From positions 227,346-291,345 of the forward strand of contig CAVOUI010000013.1 in NCBI GenBank assembly GCA_963699525.1: a DNA stretch of 64,000 nt, given 5' to 3'. The position numbers were made by a program, and so were the translations under genes. The stretch is from SG8-41 sp963699525. Its GTDB lineage: Bacteria; Pseudomonadota; Gammaproteobacteria; Burkholderiales; SG8-41. Positions within the stretch are counted from its first letter, which is position 1; each line of letters begins with the position of its first letter. Below are positions 28,001-36,960 of this stretch, piece after piece. The notes below the pieces were generated by a model, which saw nothing but the letters and a program-made list of their open reading frames with translations, was not told the DNA's origin and did not search any database.

Positions 28001-28262
28001 GATGACTTCGTTCGCATTCGTTCTCGGCTGTGTGCCGCTTGCGATCGCGACCGGCCCCGGCGCGAACAGCCTGCGCGCGATCGGCACCGGCGTGATCGGC
28101 GGCATGCTGGCGTCCACGCTGGTCGCGATCTTCTTCGTGCCGCTCTTCTTCTGGCTGCTCGAGTCGATGAGCGCGAAGTTCGCCGGCAAGCAGGCGGCGC
28201 AGGCCGGCGCGCACGGCGGCGCAGTCCCGGCGGGCGCACATGCCCCGCGGAAGGAAGCTTGA
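25080..28262 (+). CDS. HAE1-family RND multidrug efflux pump (AcrB/MexB type)
   Basis: A full-length 1,060-residue pump. N-terminal MFTHFFIDRPILSAVISILI is typical for HAE1. The porter domain contains YPDMAPPQVTIDARYPGA. TM4 carries the proton-relay pair in GLVVDDAIVVVENVE (Asp about 409-410), and TM10 carries the Lys in GLSAKNAILICEFAIERV. It exports hydrophobic or amphiphilic compounds through the adaptor and outer-membrane channel encoded on either side. The C-terminus is an Ala/Gly-rich tail. The frame is intact throughout, in contrast to the pump gene at 758. Confidence 0.96.
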   Translation: MFTHFFIDRPILSAVISILIVLAGAVSMSVSPIEQYPDMAPPQVTIDARYPGATAEVIANNVAAPIEAQLNGLDNLLYFYSTSSSSGNLQIVVVFRPGSNSDINQVNVQNRLNQAMPQLPEVVTQQGIIVDKKSPSIMMVVSIYSPDERYEDAYIANYTNLYVLDELKRVPGANRSSVFGLADIAMRVWLRPDRMAQLGITVDEVGAAIQSQNQTFGIGQIGAPPARPGVEQQYVVTAQGLLTKPEEFENIIVRAAKEGAAIVRIKDIGRVELNRRDYSMPSRMNGKTATTIGIYQQPGANAVDTARGVRKRMEELKARFPTGLDYKIVLDTSQFTLYSIDKVVHTFFEAVILVVLVVFVFLQSLRATVIPILAVPVSIIGTFVGMKLFGFSINMLTMFGMILAIGLVVDDAIVVVENVEVNITQKKLSPLEAAKQAMTEIAGALISIVLVLLAVFLPVAFLGGVTGTLYKQFAITIAISMVISGIMALTLSPALAAIIIKAHHGEKNRFFRAFDALFERLQKGFTGGVRRTMSIWPIALIVFGGVVAGILLMFRVLPASFVPDEDQGYFFVLAQGPDAASIGVTSRFARELEDTVLKDPAVQDAGTVIGYSFVDGQQNNSAALIFGLLKPFDERKKDPKLSSFDTLKRLNAQFFGRKDGVAFAVNPPAIPGLGTTGGFEFYIQNRGTGEPRATDAALQQFLAKARARPELQGVNTTFRANSQQLFVDLDRNRAEVLGVKVGDVFATMQTYFGSQVTGQFSLFSRVWFVIVQADSEYRVGPGDFRNVYVRSSSGAMVPLLALITTRYVSSPKLMTRFNAFPAVKLTGGQAPGYSSGDAIRAMEEVARETLPGDFAYAWAGQALQEKESGSTSSSAFIFGIIVVFLLLAAQFEKWTLPIGVVLTVPFAVLGALLLTWVLGLENDVYFQVGLVTLVGLSAKNAILICEFAIERVRHGKSAKEAAIEAAGLRLRAIVMTSFAFVLGCVPLAIATGPGANSLRAIGTGVIGGMLASTLVAIFFVPLFFWLLESMSAKFAGKQAAQAGAHGGAVPAGAHAPRKEA

Positions 28263-28263
28263 C

Positions 28264-29699
28264 ATGCGACTTGCTGCCGCACTCGTTGCGCTCGCCGTTG
28301 CAGGATGCACGGTCGGGCCCGATTACGTTCGCCCCGACATCCAGAGCCCGGAACAGTGGCGCATCGACTACCCGCAGGCGGCCGGCATTGCGAATACGCG
28401 CTGGTGGGAGCAGTTCGGAGACCCGGTGCTGACTTTGCTCATCGACACGGCCCTGCTCGACAACCGGGATCTTTTCATCGCGGCGGCACGCGTGGATCAA
28501 TTCGTCGGGCTGTTGAGCGTGGTCCGCTCGCAGTACTATCCACAGATCGGTTACGGCGCGGACGCGAGCCGCAATCGCGCGAGCCGCGCCGGCTTCCCGC
28601 CGTTCGCGGCCGGCACCGACCCGTACTATTCGCTCTACCAGGGCGCACTGAGCGCGCAGTGGCAAATCGATCTCTTCGGGCGCACCCGCCGCCAGAGCGA
28701 GGCGGCGCAGGCGCAGGTCTATGCGAGCGAGCAGGGCCGTCGCGGCGTCATTTTGTCGCTGGTGACGAGCGTCGCCGCAGCCTATATCGGCTTGCGCGCG
28801 CTCGATCGGCAACTGGAGATCTCGCGCGCGACCGCCGCCAACTACAGCGGCACGCTGAAGATCTTCGAGCTCCGGTTCACGGGCGGCGTGGTGTCCGAGG
28901 TGGAGCTCGCACAGGTTCAATCCCAGTACCAACAGGCGCTCGCCGCGATCCCCTCGCTCGAGCAGCAGGTTGCTGCGCAGGAGAACCTGGTCTCGATTCT
29001 CCTTGGCCGCAACCCAGGTCCGATTCCGCGCGGCAAGACGATTGACCAGCTCGTTGTGCCGGGCATCCCCGCCGAGCTGCCGTCTACGCTGCTCGAGCGC
29101 CGGCCCGACATCCTCGAGGCCGAGCAGGTCCTCGTTGCGGCGAACGCCAGCATCGGCGCGGCGAAGGCGCTCTATTATCCGGATCTCTCGCTCACGGGGC
29201 TTCTCGGCTCGGTGAGCACGTCCTTCAGCGATTTCCTGAGCGGCTCAGCGACGACGTGGACGGCCGCCGCGACGACTACGGGCCCCATCTTCACGTTTGG
29301 GAGGATTGAGGGCCAGGTGCAAACGGCCGAAGCAGGGCAGCGCGCGGCTCTCGCCAACTATCAGGCAGTGATCCTCAACGCGTTCCGCGAAACGAACGAC
29401 GCGCTGGTCGGCGCGGTGAAGAAGCGCGAGGAATCGGCGGCGCAGGTGAAGCGGGTGGCGGCGCTGCGGGAGTAGCGCGGCTGTCGCGGTTGAGATTTGA
29501 CAATGGCTACGCGAGCTACCTCGAGGTGCTCTACGCCGAGAACGAGCTCTTCAGCGCGGAGCTGACCGCAGTGCGCTCGCAAGCCGAGAGCTACACGCAG
29601 ATCGTGGGCGTATTCAACGCGGTCGGCGGCGGCTGGGTGGACGAGGCCGGGAAGCTTGCCCCACGGCCCACTCTGACCGGCGACTCGGCAACGCGCTGA
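28264..29699 (+). CDS. NodT/OprM-family outer-membrane efflux channel, one frameshift
   Basis: An outer-membrane factor of about 478 residues. It begins MRLAAALVALAVAGCTVGPD (lipobox AGC), has NTRWWEQFGDPVLTLLIDTA typical of the RND_outer_membrane family, and duplicated helical hairpins (QLEISRATAANYSGTLKIFE; NAFRETNDALVGAVKKREES). One base is missing near 29474, between VAALRE and LSRLRFDNGYASYLEVLYAE; the second part is the usual OprM C-terminal hairpin. It starts two bases after the pump stop. It completes the tripartite pump. Confidence 0.92.
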
Positions 29700-29774
29700 C
29701 CCTGTCGCCGGGTCGCCCTGCGCGGGCCAGACTGCGGGCGATCCGTGAAATACCAATTCAGGGGACGTGACAAC

Positions 29775-30596
29775 ATGGCCAAGGAAAAAGACGCGAAGAA
29801 GCCGGACGGCTCCGGAGCGCCGCAGAAGCTGAAGCGTAAGAAATACGACAAGCAGCTTGCAAAGCTCCATGTCGAGCTGGTCAAGCTCCAGGAATGGGTC
29901 AAGCACAAGGGCCTCAAGATCTGCATTGTCTTTGAAGGCCGCGACGGGGCGGGAAAGGGCGGGACCATCAAGGCCATCACCGAGCGGGTAAGCCCGCGCG
30001 TCTTTCGCGTCATCGCGCTCCCGGCGCCGACGGAACGCGAGAAGAGCCAGATGTATGCCCAGCGCTACCTGCCCCATCTGCCGGCAGCCGGCGAGGTCGT
30101 GATCTGGGACCGCAGCTGGTATAACCGCGCGGGGGTCGAGCGGGTCATGGGTTTCTGCCCAGAAAAGACGGCAATAGACTTTCTGAAGCTGGTCGGGCCT
30201 TTTGAGAAACTGGTGGTTAAATCCGGAATCATCCTCCTGAAGTACTGGCTCGAGGTGAGTATGGAAGAGCAGACCCGCCGGCTCGAAGCGCGCATCGACG
30301 ACGGGCGCAAGATCTGGAAACTCTCGCCGATGGACCTCCTGTCCTACAGCCGCTGGTACGACTATTCGCGGGCGCGCGATGATATGTTCAAGGCGACCGA
30401 TACGGCATGGGCCCCGTGGTACGTGGTGAGATCGGACGACAAGCAGCGGGCACGTCTCAACCTCATCACGCATCTGCTGAGCAAGATTCCGTACAAGAAG
30501 GCGCCGCGCGAAAAGGTGAAGCTGCCCAAGCGGCAAAAGGCGCATGGCTATCGCGAGCCGGCCTATCCGTACAAGTTCGTTCCCGAGAAGTTCTGA
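29775..30596 (+). CDS. ppk2: Polyphosphate kinase 2
   Basis: A 273-residue PPK2-family enzyme that transfers phosphate between polyphosphate and nucleotides. Walker A is at residues 54-66 (EGRDGAGKGGTIK), Walker B is VIWDRSWYNRAGVERV, and the lid region contains SWYNRAG and MDLLSYSRWYDYSRARDDM. The start is MAKEKDAKK, with AGGGGA upstream; a longer in-frame start exists but lacks a site. The lysine-rich N-terminus is usual for the family. The gene stands alone between the efflux operon and a SulP gene. Preference for GDP or ADP cannot be judged. Confidence 0.94.
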   Translation: MAKEKDAKKPDGSGAPQKLKRKKYDKQLAKLHVELVKLQEWVKHKGLKICIVFEGRDGAGKGGTIKAITERVSPRVFRVIALPAPTEREKSQMYAQRYLPHLPAAGEVVIWDRSWYNRAGVERVMGFCPEKTAIDFLKLVGPFEKLVVKSGIILLKYWLEVSMEEQTRRLEARIDDGRKIWKLSPMDLLSYSRWYDYSRARDDMFKATDTAWAPWYVVRSDDKQRARLNLITHLLSKIPYKKAPREKVKLPKRQKAHGYREPAYPYKFVPEKF

Positions 30597-30692
30597 GGAG
30601 AACGTCTCTCCCGCTTCCGATCCTGACTCGCCCGCGCCGGGGCTCGTCAAGCGGCTCCGGAACGCGGTAAAGGAAGGGCGAGAGTTAGCACC

Positions 30693-32381
30693 ATGTTGAA
30701 CGAAGGTTCCCGCGGGTTTCGCATTCCCTTGCCGGAGTGGTTGGGCGCGTACCAGAAGGAGTGGTTGCGGCCGGATGTGATCGCCGGCCTGACTGCCGCG
30801 GCGGTCGTCATTCCAAAAGCCATGGCGTACGCCACGATCGCCGGGCTTCCGGTGCAGGTCGGGCTCTATACGGCATTCCTGCCGATGGTGATCTATGCCG
30901 TGCTGGGGACTTCGCGCCCACTCAGCGTGAGCACGACGACGACGATCGCCATCCTCGCGGCGGCCGCGTTGGGCGAATCGATTCCAGGCGGCGATACGGT
31001 TTCCCTCGTGACCGCGTCGGCGACGCTGACACTGATGGTGGGCGTGATCCTGGCGGTGGCGTCCATCCTGCGCCTCGGTTTCGTGGCCAACTTCATCTCC
31101 GAGCCCGTGCTGACCGGATTCAAGGCGGGGATCGGGCTCGTCATCGTGCTCGACCAGGTCCCGAAGCTGCTGGGCATTCATTTCCAGAAGGGATCGTTCC
31201 TCCACAACGTTGCCGGCGTCGTTCAGGGGCTTCCCCACGCCTCGCTGGTGACCCTGTCTGTGGGAGGCATTACGGTGGCGATACTGTTGGCAGTCGAACG
31301 CTGGGTTCCGAAAGCGCCGGCCCCACTGATCGCGGTTGCCGGCGGCGTCGCCGGCGTGAGCCTGCTCGGCCTTCAAGCGCACGGTGTCGGCACCGTCGGC
31401 CAGATTCCGACGGGGCTGCCGTCACTGACCGCGCCTGATCTTTCGCTGGTGGCCGGGCTCTGGCCGGCGGCCTTGGGCATTGCCTTGATGAGCTTCACCG
31501 AAACGATTGCGGCGGGGCGGGCGTTTGCCCGGAGCGGAGAGCCCTTGCTGCAGCCGAACCGCGAGCTCCTGGCGACGGGTCTTGCGAATGCGGGAGGCGC
31601 GCTGCTGGGATCCATGCCGGCCGGCGGCGGGACGTCGCAGACCGCGGTGAACCGGCTTGCGGGAGCGCGCAGCCAGCTCGCGGGTCTGGTCACGGCTGCC
31701 GCCACGCTGCTGACAATGCTATTGCTCGCTCCGGTTATCGGGCTCATGCCGGATGCCACTCTGGCCGCGGTCGTCATCGTGTACTCGGTCGGCCTGATCA
31801 AGCCGGCGGAGTTCCTCACGATACTCAGGGTGCGGCGAACGGAATTCGTGTGGGCCTTGGTTGCGCTGGCCGGCGTGGTGCTGCTGGGAACCTTGAAGGG
31901 AATCCTCGTCGCCATCATCGTGTCTCTGATTGCGCTTGCCTACCAGGTCGCGAACCCGCCGGTCCACGAACTGGGGCGCAAGCCGGGGACGAATGTGTTC
32001 CGACCTCGTTCCAAAGAGCATCCCGAGGACGAGACTTTTCCCGGCTTGCTCATATTGCGGCCGGAGGGGCGGGTCTTCTTCGCGAATGTGGAGCGCATCT
32101 CGCAGAAAATGCGGCCGATGATCGAGGAGGCGAAGCCGAGAGTCGTGGCGCTCGATCTCGGCGGCGTCTTCGACTTCGAGTACACCGCGCTCAAGATCCT
32201 GACCGAAGCCGAGAAGCGCCTGCATGAAAACGGCGTGCTACTGTGGCTGGTCGGGCTCAACCCGGGAGTGCTCGCCGTGGTCCAGCGCTCGCCGCTTGGC
32301 GCGACTCTGGGCCGCGAGCGGATGTTCTTCAATCTGGAGCAGGCCGTCGACCGCTACCAGTCTATGACGCGTAATAGTTGA
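30693..32381 (+). CDS. SulP-family anion transporter with STAS domain
   Basis: A 562-residue SLC26/SulP transporter. The N-terminus has the family motif AYATIAGLPVQVGLYTAFLP, followed by about ten further membrane segments and the conserved AGGTSQTAVNRLAGARSQLA-like stretch (PAGGGTSQTAVNRLAGARSQ). The cytoplasmic STAS domain spans about 445-555 (LLILRPEGRVFFANVERISQ, VALDLGGVFDFEYTALKIL). It may carry sulfate, bicarbonate or other anions; given the three sulfatase genes further on, sulfate is possible but unproven. The stop codon lies inside an FNR-type box for the next gene. Confidence 0.93.
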   Translation: MLNEGSRGFRIPLPEWLGAYQKEWLRPDVIAGLTAAAVVIPKAMAYATIAGLPVQVGLYTAFLPMVIYAVLGTSRPLSVSTTTTIAILAAAALGESIPGGDTVSLVTASATLTLMVGVILAVASILRLGFVANFISEPVLTGFKAGIGLVIVLDQVPKLLGIHFQKGSFLHNVAGVVQGLPHASLVTLSVGGITVAILLAVERWVPKAPAPLIAVAGGVAGVSLLGLQAHGVGTVGQIPTGLPSLTAPDLSLVAGLWPAALGIALMSFTETIAAGRAFARSGEPLLQPNRELLATGLANAGGALLGSMPAGGGTSQTAVNRLAGARSQLAGLVTAAATLLTMLLLAPVIGLMPDATLAAVVIVYSVGLIKPAEFLTILRVRRTEFVWALVALAGVVLLGTLKGILVAIIVSLIALAYQVANPPVHELGRKPGTNVFRPRSKEHPEDETFPGLLILRPEGRVFFANVERISQKMRPMIEEAKPRVVALDLGGVFDFEYTALKILTEAEKRLHENGVLLWLVGLNPGVLAVVQRSPLGATLGRERMFFNLEQAVDRYQSMTRNS

Positions 32382-32391
32382 TCCTGATCAA
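32378..32391. promoter_or_regulatory. Perfect FNR/ANR box
   Basis: TTGATCCTGATCAA is a perfect palindromic FNR/ANR site. It overlaps the SulP stop codon and lies about 108 bases before the SYLF-protein ATG. A TATGTA-like -10 (about 32412-32417) is correctly placed for a site centred near -41.5. This predicts induction under low oxygen. Confidence 0.65.
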
Positions 32392-32498
32392 GGTCAGCAG
32401 GCAATGCCGTGGTATGTATGCCGCGTGGCACATTGCCGGAGGCCTTTCGCGTTGGGACGATGACTTGATGATCACTTTCGACATGTTAGGAGAAATCA

Positions 32499-33057
32499 AT
32501 GTAAGTAAAAACATGGATCGGGGCTCTATCCGTTATTGCTTTAGTGTTGACCGGGCAGATGGCCGCGGCCGCGGAGGAGGGCGAGGGCGCGGCCAAGCTC
32601 GCGGCCGACTCGCGGGCGGCGTTGAATAATCTCTATGCCACGACGCCCGCTGCGAAAACATTGGGCGCCAAGGCCCGTGCCATACTCGTCTTCCCGCGCA
32701 TCACGAAGGCGGGATTGGGGATCGGCGCGCAGTACGGCGATGGGGCGCTCATGCAGGGCGGGAAGGCCGTCTCCTACTACAACACCGCGGGCGCATCCTA
32801 CGGCCTGCAGGCCGGCGCCCAGCAATTCGGCTACGCCATGTTCCTGATGAATGACAAGGCGGTGAAGGCGCTCGACAAGGTGGAAGGGTTCGAGGTCGGC
32901 GTCGGGCCCACGGTTGTGTTGGTTGACGAGGGTATGGCGAGGACGCTCACTACGACGACGATGAAGGCGATATCTACGCCTTCATCTTCGGCCAGAAGGG
33001 CATCATGGCCGGCCTCGGGCTGCAGGGCAACAAGATCACGAAGATCAATCCCAAATA
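32499..33057 (+). CDS. YSC84/SYLF-domain periplasmic protein, stop at codon 2 and one frameshift
   Basis: After TTAGGAG and an ATG the next codon is TAA, and the same frame then continues as VKTWIGALSVIALVLTGQM, an excellent signal peptide, into the SYLF domain (LGAKARAILVFPRITKAGLG, ASYGLQAGAQQFGYAMFLM). One missing base near 32968 separates LTTTTMKA from DIYAFIFGQKGIMAGLGLQG. SYLF domains bind lipids or phosphoinositides in eukaryotes; the bacterial role is unknown. TAA at codon 2 is probably AAA in the real gene. Both defects may be base errors, but a silenced gene is possible. FNR control is suggested by the box upstream. Confidence 0.75.
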
Positions 33058-33069
33058 GGCGGAGCGCGG

Positions 33070-34482
33070 TTGGCGTGTCCCGATTTTGAGGGCGGGGTCA
33101 ACTGGAGCGAACTCACCCATCGCGAACCTGGAGGATGGGGGACGCTCGGTGTTGCCGCTCTGTTCTCCATTCTCGGCGTGGCGTACGCGACCGCTGCGGC
33201 CGAGCTTCCTGCCGGGCTCCGTTCGCCGGATCATGGCGTCGTATGTGACAGCCGGCGCGGTGTCTGTTTCGATCGTTTCGGGCCGAGCATTGGGCTGACC
33301 GAGGCGTTCCTCGGACCGTCTGCGGCGCGAGCGCTGACCGCCGTCCTGCGCGAGGCGCCGCCCGATCACGGGCCGCGCGCAGAGTTTTCGCCCGCAGAGA
33401 ACGTGAGGTGCCGGCGCAAGACCGGACCGTGCCGGACAGGCGGGGTTGTCGATGATGCGCTCACGGCGGTGCTGTACGGTTCCCGACCCGCGGGCGCGCG
33501 GCGCGCTGATGCGTCCGCGCTCGGCAACCTGCCGGCGACCTACACGGGCGTGCTGCCGTGCGCCGATTGTCCGGGCATCGAACACCACCTCGATCTCTTC
33601 CCCGACCGCGCGTACTACCTGCGCCGGGTCTATCAAGGCAAGCACGACCGCCCCTTCGACGAGATTGGCGCGTGGGAAGTGTTGGCCGGCGGGCGCACGC
33701 TGGTGCTTCATGACGAGCGCGAGGAGCGGCCGCGATTCGCCATCAAAGACGCGAAAACGCTGACCAAGCTCGATCTAGAAGGACGGCCGATCGATTCCGC
33801 CGCGAACCATGACCTCGAGCGCGCGGCAGCGTTCGCCCCGATCGCCCCGAGCCTCGCAATGCGGGGCATGTTCCGCTACCTGGCCGACGCCGCGATCTTC
33901 GAAGAGTGCCTGACGCGGCGCAAGCTCCCGGTGTTGATGCAGGGCGACTACCTTGCGCTCGAGACAACGTATACCCGGACGCGGCGCGAGCCGGGCGCAG
34001 CGATTCTCGTCACGCTTCAGGGGCGCATCGTCGAGCGCGCCGGCATGGAGGGACCGCCGAAGCCGTCGCTCCTGGTCGAGCGCCTCGGGGGCCTCTGGCC
34101 TGGCGAGACGTGCGGCGTGCGGTTCGCAACCGAGCGCCTCCAGAACACCTACTGGAAGCTTGCGCGCCTGCGGGACGAGCCGGTGCTGGTCGTGGAGAAC
34201 CAGCGCGAGCCCCACATCATTCTGCGCACGGATGGCCAGCGTGTGGCCGGATCGGGCGGTTGCAACAGGCTGCTCGGCGGCTACCGCATCGAAGGCAGCC
34301 GCATCGAATTTGGTAAGCTTGCCATGACACTGATGGCGTGCCCGGCGGGAATGGAGCAGGAGCAGGCGTTTCTCGGCGCGCTGGGCGAGGCGGCGCGCTG
34401 GCGCGTGCTCGGATCGCACCTCGAGCTCTTCGATGCCGGCGGCGCGCGCCTGGCGTGGTTCGAAGCCGTCCACTTGAAGTAG
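33070..34482 (+). CDS. Envelope protein with YcgJ-like, NlpE-N-like and META/HslJ-like domains (copy 1)
   Basis: A multidomain periplasmic protein. After a signal peptide (VAALFSILGVAYATAAA) there is a YcgJ-like segment (CDSRRGVCFDRFGPSIGLTE, residues about 60-90). Then comes an NlpE N-terminal-like domain (GVLPCADCPGIEHHLDLFPD with its CxxC), a middle domain, and a META/HslJ-like tail (LQNTYWKLARLRDEPV, SGGCNRLLGGYRIEGSRIE, TLMACPAGMEQEQAFLGAL). The listed start is the longest frame (TTG). An ATG at 33134 would give a better signal peptide if one G of a GGGGG run were extra. A paralogue lies at 36961-38061. Roles in envelope or copper stress are suggested by the families only. Confidence 0.75.
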   Translation: MACPDFEGGVNWSELTHREPGGWGTLGVAALFSILGVAYATAAAELPAGLRSPDHGVVCDSRRGVCFDRFGPSIGLTEAFLGPSAARALTAVLREAPPDHGPRAEFSPAENVRCRRKTGPCRTGGVVDDALTAVLYGSRPAGARRADASALGNLPATYTGVLPCADCPGIEHHLDLFPDRAYYLRRVYQGKHDRPFDEIGAWEVLAGGRTLVLHDEREERPRFAIKDAKTLTKLDLEGRPIDSAANHDLERAAAFAPIAPSLAMRGMFRYLADAAIFEECLTRRKLPVLMQGDYLALETTYTRTRREPGAAILVTLQGRIVERAGMEGPPKPSLLVERLGGLWPGETCGVRFATERLQNTYWKLARLRDEPVLVVENQREPHIILRTDGQRVAGSGGCNRLLGGYRIEGSRIEFGKLAMTLMACPAGMEQEQAFLGALGEAARWRVLGSHLELFDAGGARLAWFEAVHLK

Positions 34483-34514
34483 CACGCATTCGAGTTTCCG
34501 ATGGCTGCGCTGAG

Positions 34515-34843
34515 CTATTGCTCTTCGCGGTGGCGCTTTGATGTAATGTCCAGCGCGCGCACGGCTATTGCGACGATGAGACCGACAAGCAATACCCCGG
34601 TCAACCCGATACCGATGGCAAGAACCCGCGACAATGGCCCCGTCGGGACCAGGTCGCCGTAGCCGATGGTGAGACCCGATACGAATGCAAAATAAATGGC
34701 ATCGAGGAGCGGCGAGTTTCGAGCTGACCTGATCACTGCGCCGAAAGCGAGCATCAGGCCGAGCAGCCGATACGATCGGCCAGGCGTTTTCAGGCGTGGA
34801 ACAGGTCCGTCAAGAACTGCCGTTTCATTTCGCGTGGTTCCAC
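34515..34843 (-). CDS. Two-helix K+ channel protein, one frameshift
   Basis: A protein of about 110 residues with the potassium selectivity filter TIGYGD in FAFVSGLTIGYGDLVPTGPL and a following pore helix/inner helix (VLAIGIGLTGVLLVGLIVAI). The upstream part (VEPREMKRQFLTDLFHA) is in another frame, linked by one missing base near 34805. It lines up with VKPRELRRLFFAELWRG of the paralogue at 45702-46034. Start chosen: GTG at 34843. Lacking a regulatory domain, it would form a simple tetrameric pore. It points away from the barrel gene at 34945. Confidence 0.78.
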
Positions 34844-34944
34844 GCCGTCGAGCCGACCGGACCTGGGTACAGCATGGCAGCACGTGCAGAACCGCCGCTC
34901 CTTCGATCCCGTGCGACGGAATAGGACGCGAAGCAGGTCGCTTT

Positions 34945-35668
34945 GTGTGGGTCGGAACTGCGTTTGTCGTGTGCGCGACTGGCGCGGCGGCGCAATTGGG
35001 CGGGCTTCGAGCTGCGTCTCGACGCCGCATTCTGGATTGCCGGGATCGAGGGCACGATCGGCGCGTCCGACTCGGGAGGGCAAGTTGACTCGGAATTTTC
35101 CAGCCTGCTCGACAATATCGAGCCGCGCGGCTACATGCTCCACGCCGACTGGCGCAAGGACCGCTGGACGGCATTTGGCGACTGGTCGCATTTCAACGTG
35201 ACGTCGAGCGCGCCGTCTCCGTTCGGCGCGCTCTACGCGGGGACGGATGTCCGGGTCAAGGGCGGCATTGGGCAGATTGCGGGCGGCTATCAGGTTGTTG
35301 GCGACACCGATTCCGGCGTGGACGTGCTGACCGGCCTGCGTTACTACAACATCGAAGCCGAGATGAACTTGCAGCCCGGCCAGGCCGTCGCGCGCAACCT
35401 GAACAGTTCGAGTCAGTGGGTGGACGGCATCGTCGGCGCGCGCTGGCGCGGACGATTGAATCGTCAATGGGCATTCTCGGTCTACGGTGACGTGGGCGGC
35501 GGGGGCTCGAAATTCTCCGGGCAGGCGGTGGCAACGGCAAATTATGAAACCACCTGGGGCGCGCTGGCAGCCGGATGGCGTTATCTGTACGTGAACTACG
35601 ACAGCAGCGGCTTAAAGCTCGACGTCGCGTTGACCGGCCCTTTCGTGGGTGCGACGGTACGATTCTGA
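34945..35668 (+). CDS. Putative outer-membrane beta-barrel protein, one frameshift
   Basis: After a signal peptide (VGTAFVVCATGAAAQ), about 225 residues of alternating strands follow (YMLHADWRKDRWTAFGDWSH, GGYQVVGDTDSGVDVLTGLR, FSVYGDVGGGG), ending in the outer-membrane-type terminus FVGATVRF. The signal and the mature part are in different frames, joined by one extra base near 34998. The start is a GTG and is uncertain. It resembles small 8-strand barrels of unknown function, like the one near 63 kb (both share the -D-x-L-x-G-R-Y type turns). Confidence 0.7.
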
Positions 35669-35691
35669 CCCCGCGTATCTTCCGTTGATCG

Positions 35692-36960
35692 ATGGCGGCC
35701 GGTCATACCTTGATGGAGCGACTGATGCGCGTAGCGTCCGCGCGTGCGGAGCGTCCGCCGGCGGCGCCCCCAGACGCTTATCGGGTTTTGCCCTGGGGTG
35801 CGATCGATTCGCTTGCAAACGAGCCGCAGGAGGAAGCACCACAGCCGCCGCCGTCGAAACGGCAGCCGGTCATCGACGACAGCGCGCGCACGCACGACGG
35901 GCGACCGCGGCTCGCCCTGCTCGCGCTCTCCGGCGGCGGCGCGCGCGGCGCGTTCGGCGCCGGCCTGCTTGCGGGCTGGACGCAGAGCCGATCCCGGCCG
36001 CGCTTCACGGTCGTGACCGGCATCTCGACGGGCGCGCTCATGGGCGTGTTCGCGTTCCTCGGCCCGCATTACGACGAAGCGCTCGAGCGCTTCTATACCG
36101 CCACCACCGACGGCGACATCTTCGCCGATCGCGGCATCTCCGGACTGCTGCGCGACGCCGTGAAGGATTCGAGCCCGCTGCAGCGGCTCATCGAACGGAC
36201 CATCGACGACGGGATCATCGCCGCGGTTGCCGCCGAGCACCGCCTGGGCCGCCGGTTCTTCGTCGGCACCACGAACCTCGACACGGCGCGCCTGGTCGTA
36301 TGGGACATGGGCGCGATCGCCGCCAGCGACCGGCCCGAGCGGCGGCGGCGCTTCCGCGACGTGCTGCTCGCCTCGGCGTCCGTGCCGATGGTGCTGCCGC
36401 CCGTGTATTTTCCGGTCGAATGGGAGGGCCGGACCTACTGGCAGATGCATGTGGACGGCGGCGCATCGGTGACCGTGTTCCTCTCTGGCCTCGTCATCGA
36501 CGAGCTGAACCGCATGACCGGCTTGAAGACCGAGCGCGGTGAAGCCGCGGTGGACTGCTACATCGTCCTGAACGACGTCCTCGGCGACCGCATGCCCGAG
36601 GAGCCGGTGGAGGCGACCCTCCTCGGCATCGCCGGAGGTGTTGTGCGTTCTCTCTCGACGGCGGCCACCGTCACCCAGCTCGTGCGCATGTATCGCGAGG
36701 CACGCGGCATCGGATTCGGCTTTCATTTCGCGAGTATCCCGGCGGATTATCCATACCGGCTCCCGGCGACGCGCTTCGAGCCGGAGAAAATGCGGCACCT
36801 CTTCGATTATTCCCGGGCGCTCGCCGCAGGCAGCTATCCGTGGGCGCTGCAGCCGCCCCGCCTCGATCCGCGCGAGGTGATTCCGCTTGCGCCCGCCCCG
36901 GCTGAACCCCCGCCGCCGAAGGGCTGGCTGGCACGATGCTGCGCGATTGGGCGATGGCGA
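35692..36960 (+). CDS. Patatin-like phospholipase, reading on into the next gene without a stop
   Basis: About 420 residues with the patatin catalytic pieces: oxyanion loop SGGGARGAFGAG, nucleophile elbow GISTGAL (GxSxG) and the Asp dyad DGGAS (HVDGGASVTVF). It is a serine lipase/acyl hydrolase with the Ser-Asp dyad intact. The N-terminus has a Pro-rich region (PQEEAPQPPPSKRQP). No stop codon occurs before 38061, so the frame fuses directly to the following NlpE/META protein at an internal Met with a new signal peptide (36961). I list them separately. The fusion probably reflects the repeat-like insertion at 36972 or a lost stop. Confidence 0.85.

Noticed and set aside
26529..28310. Antisense frame of nearly 600 codons opposite the RND pump
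   Set aside because: Same reason: Glu/Arg/His-rich shadow of a highly conserved gene. The similar frame at 29361-31382 was rejected likewise.
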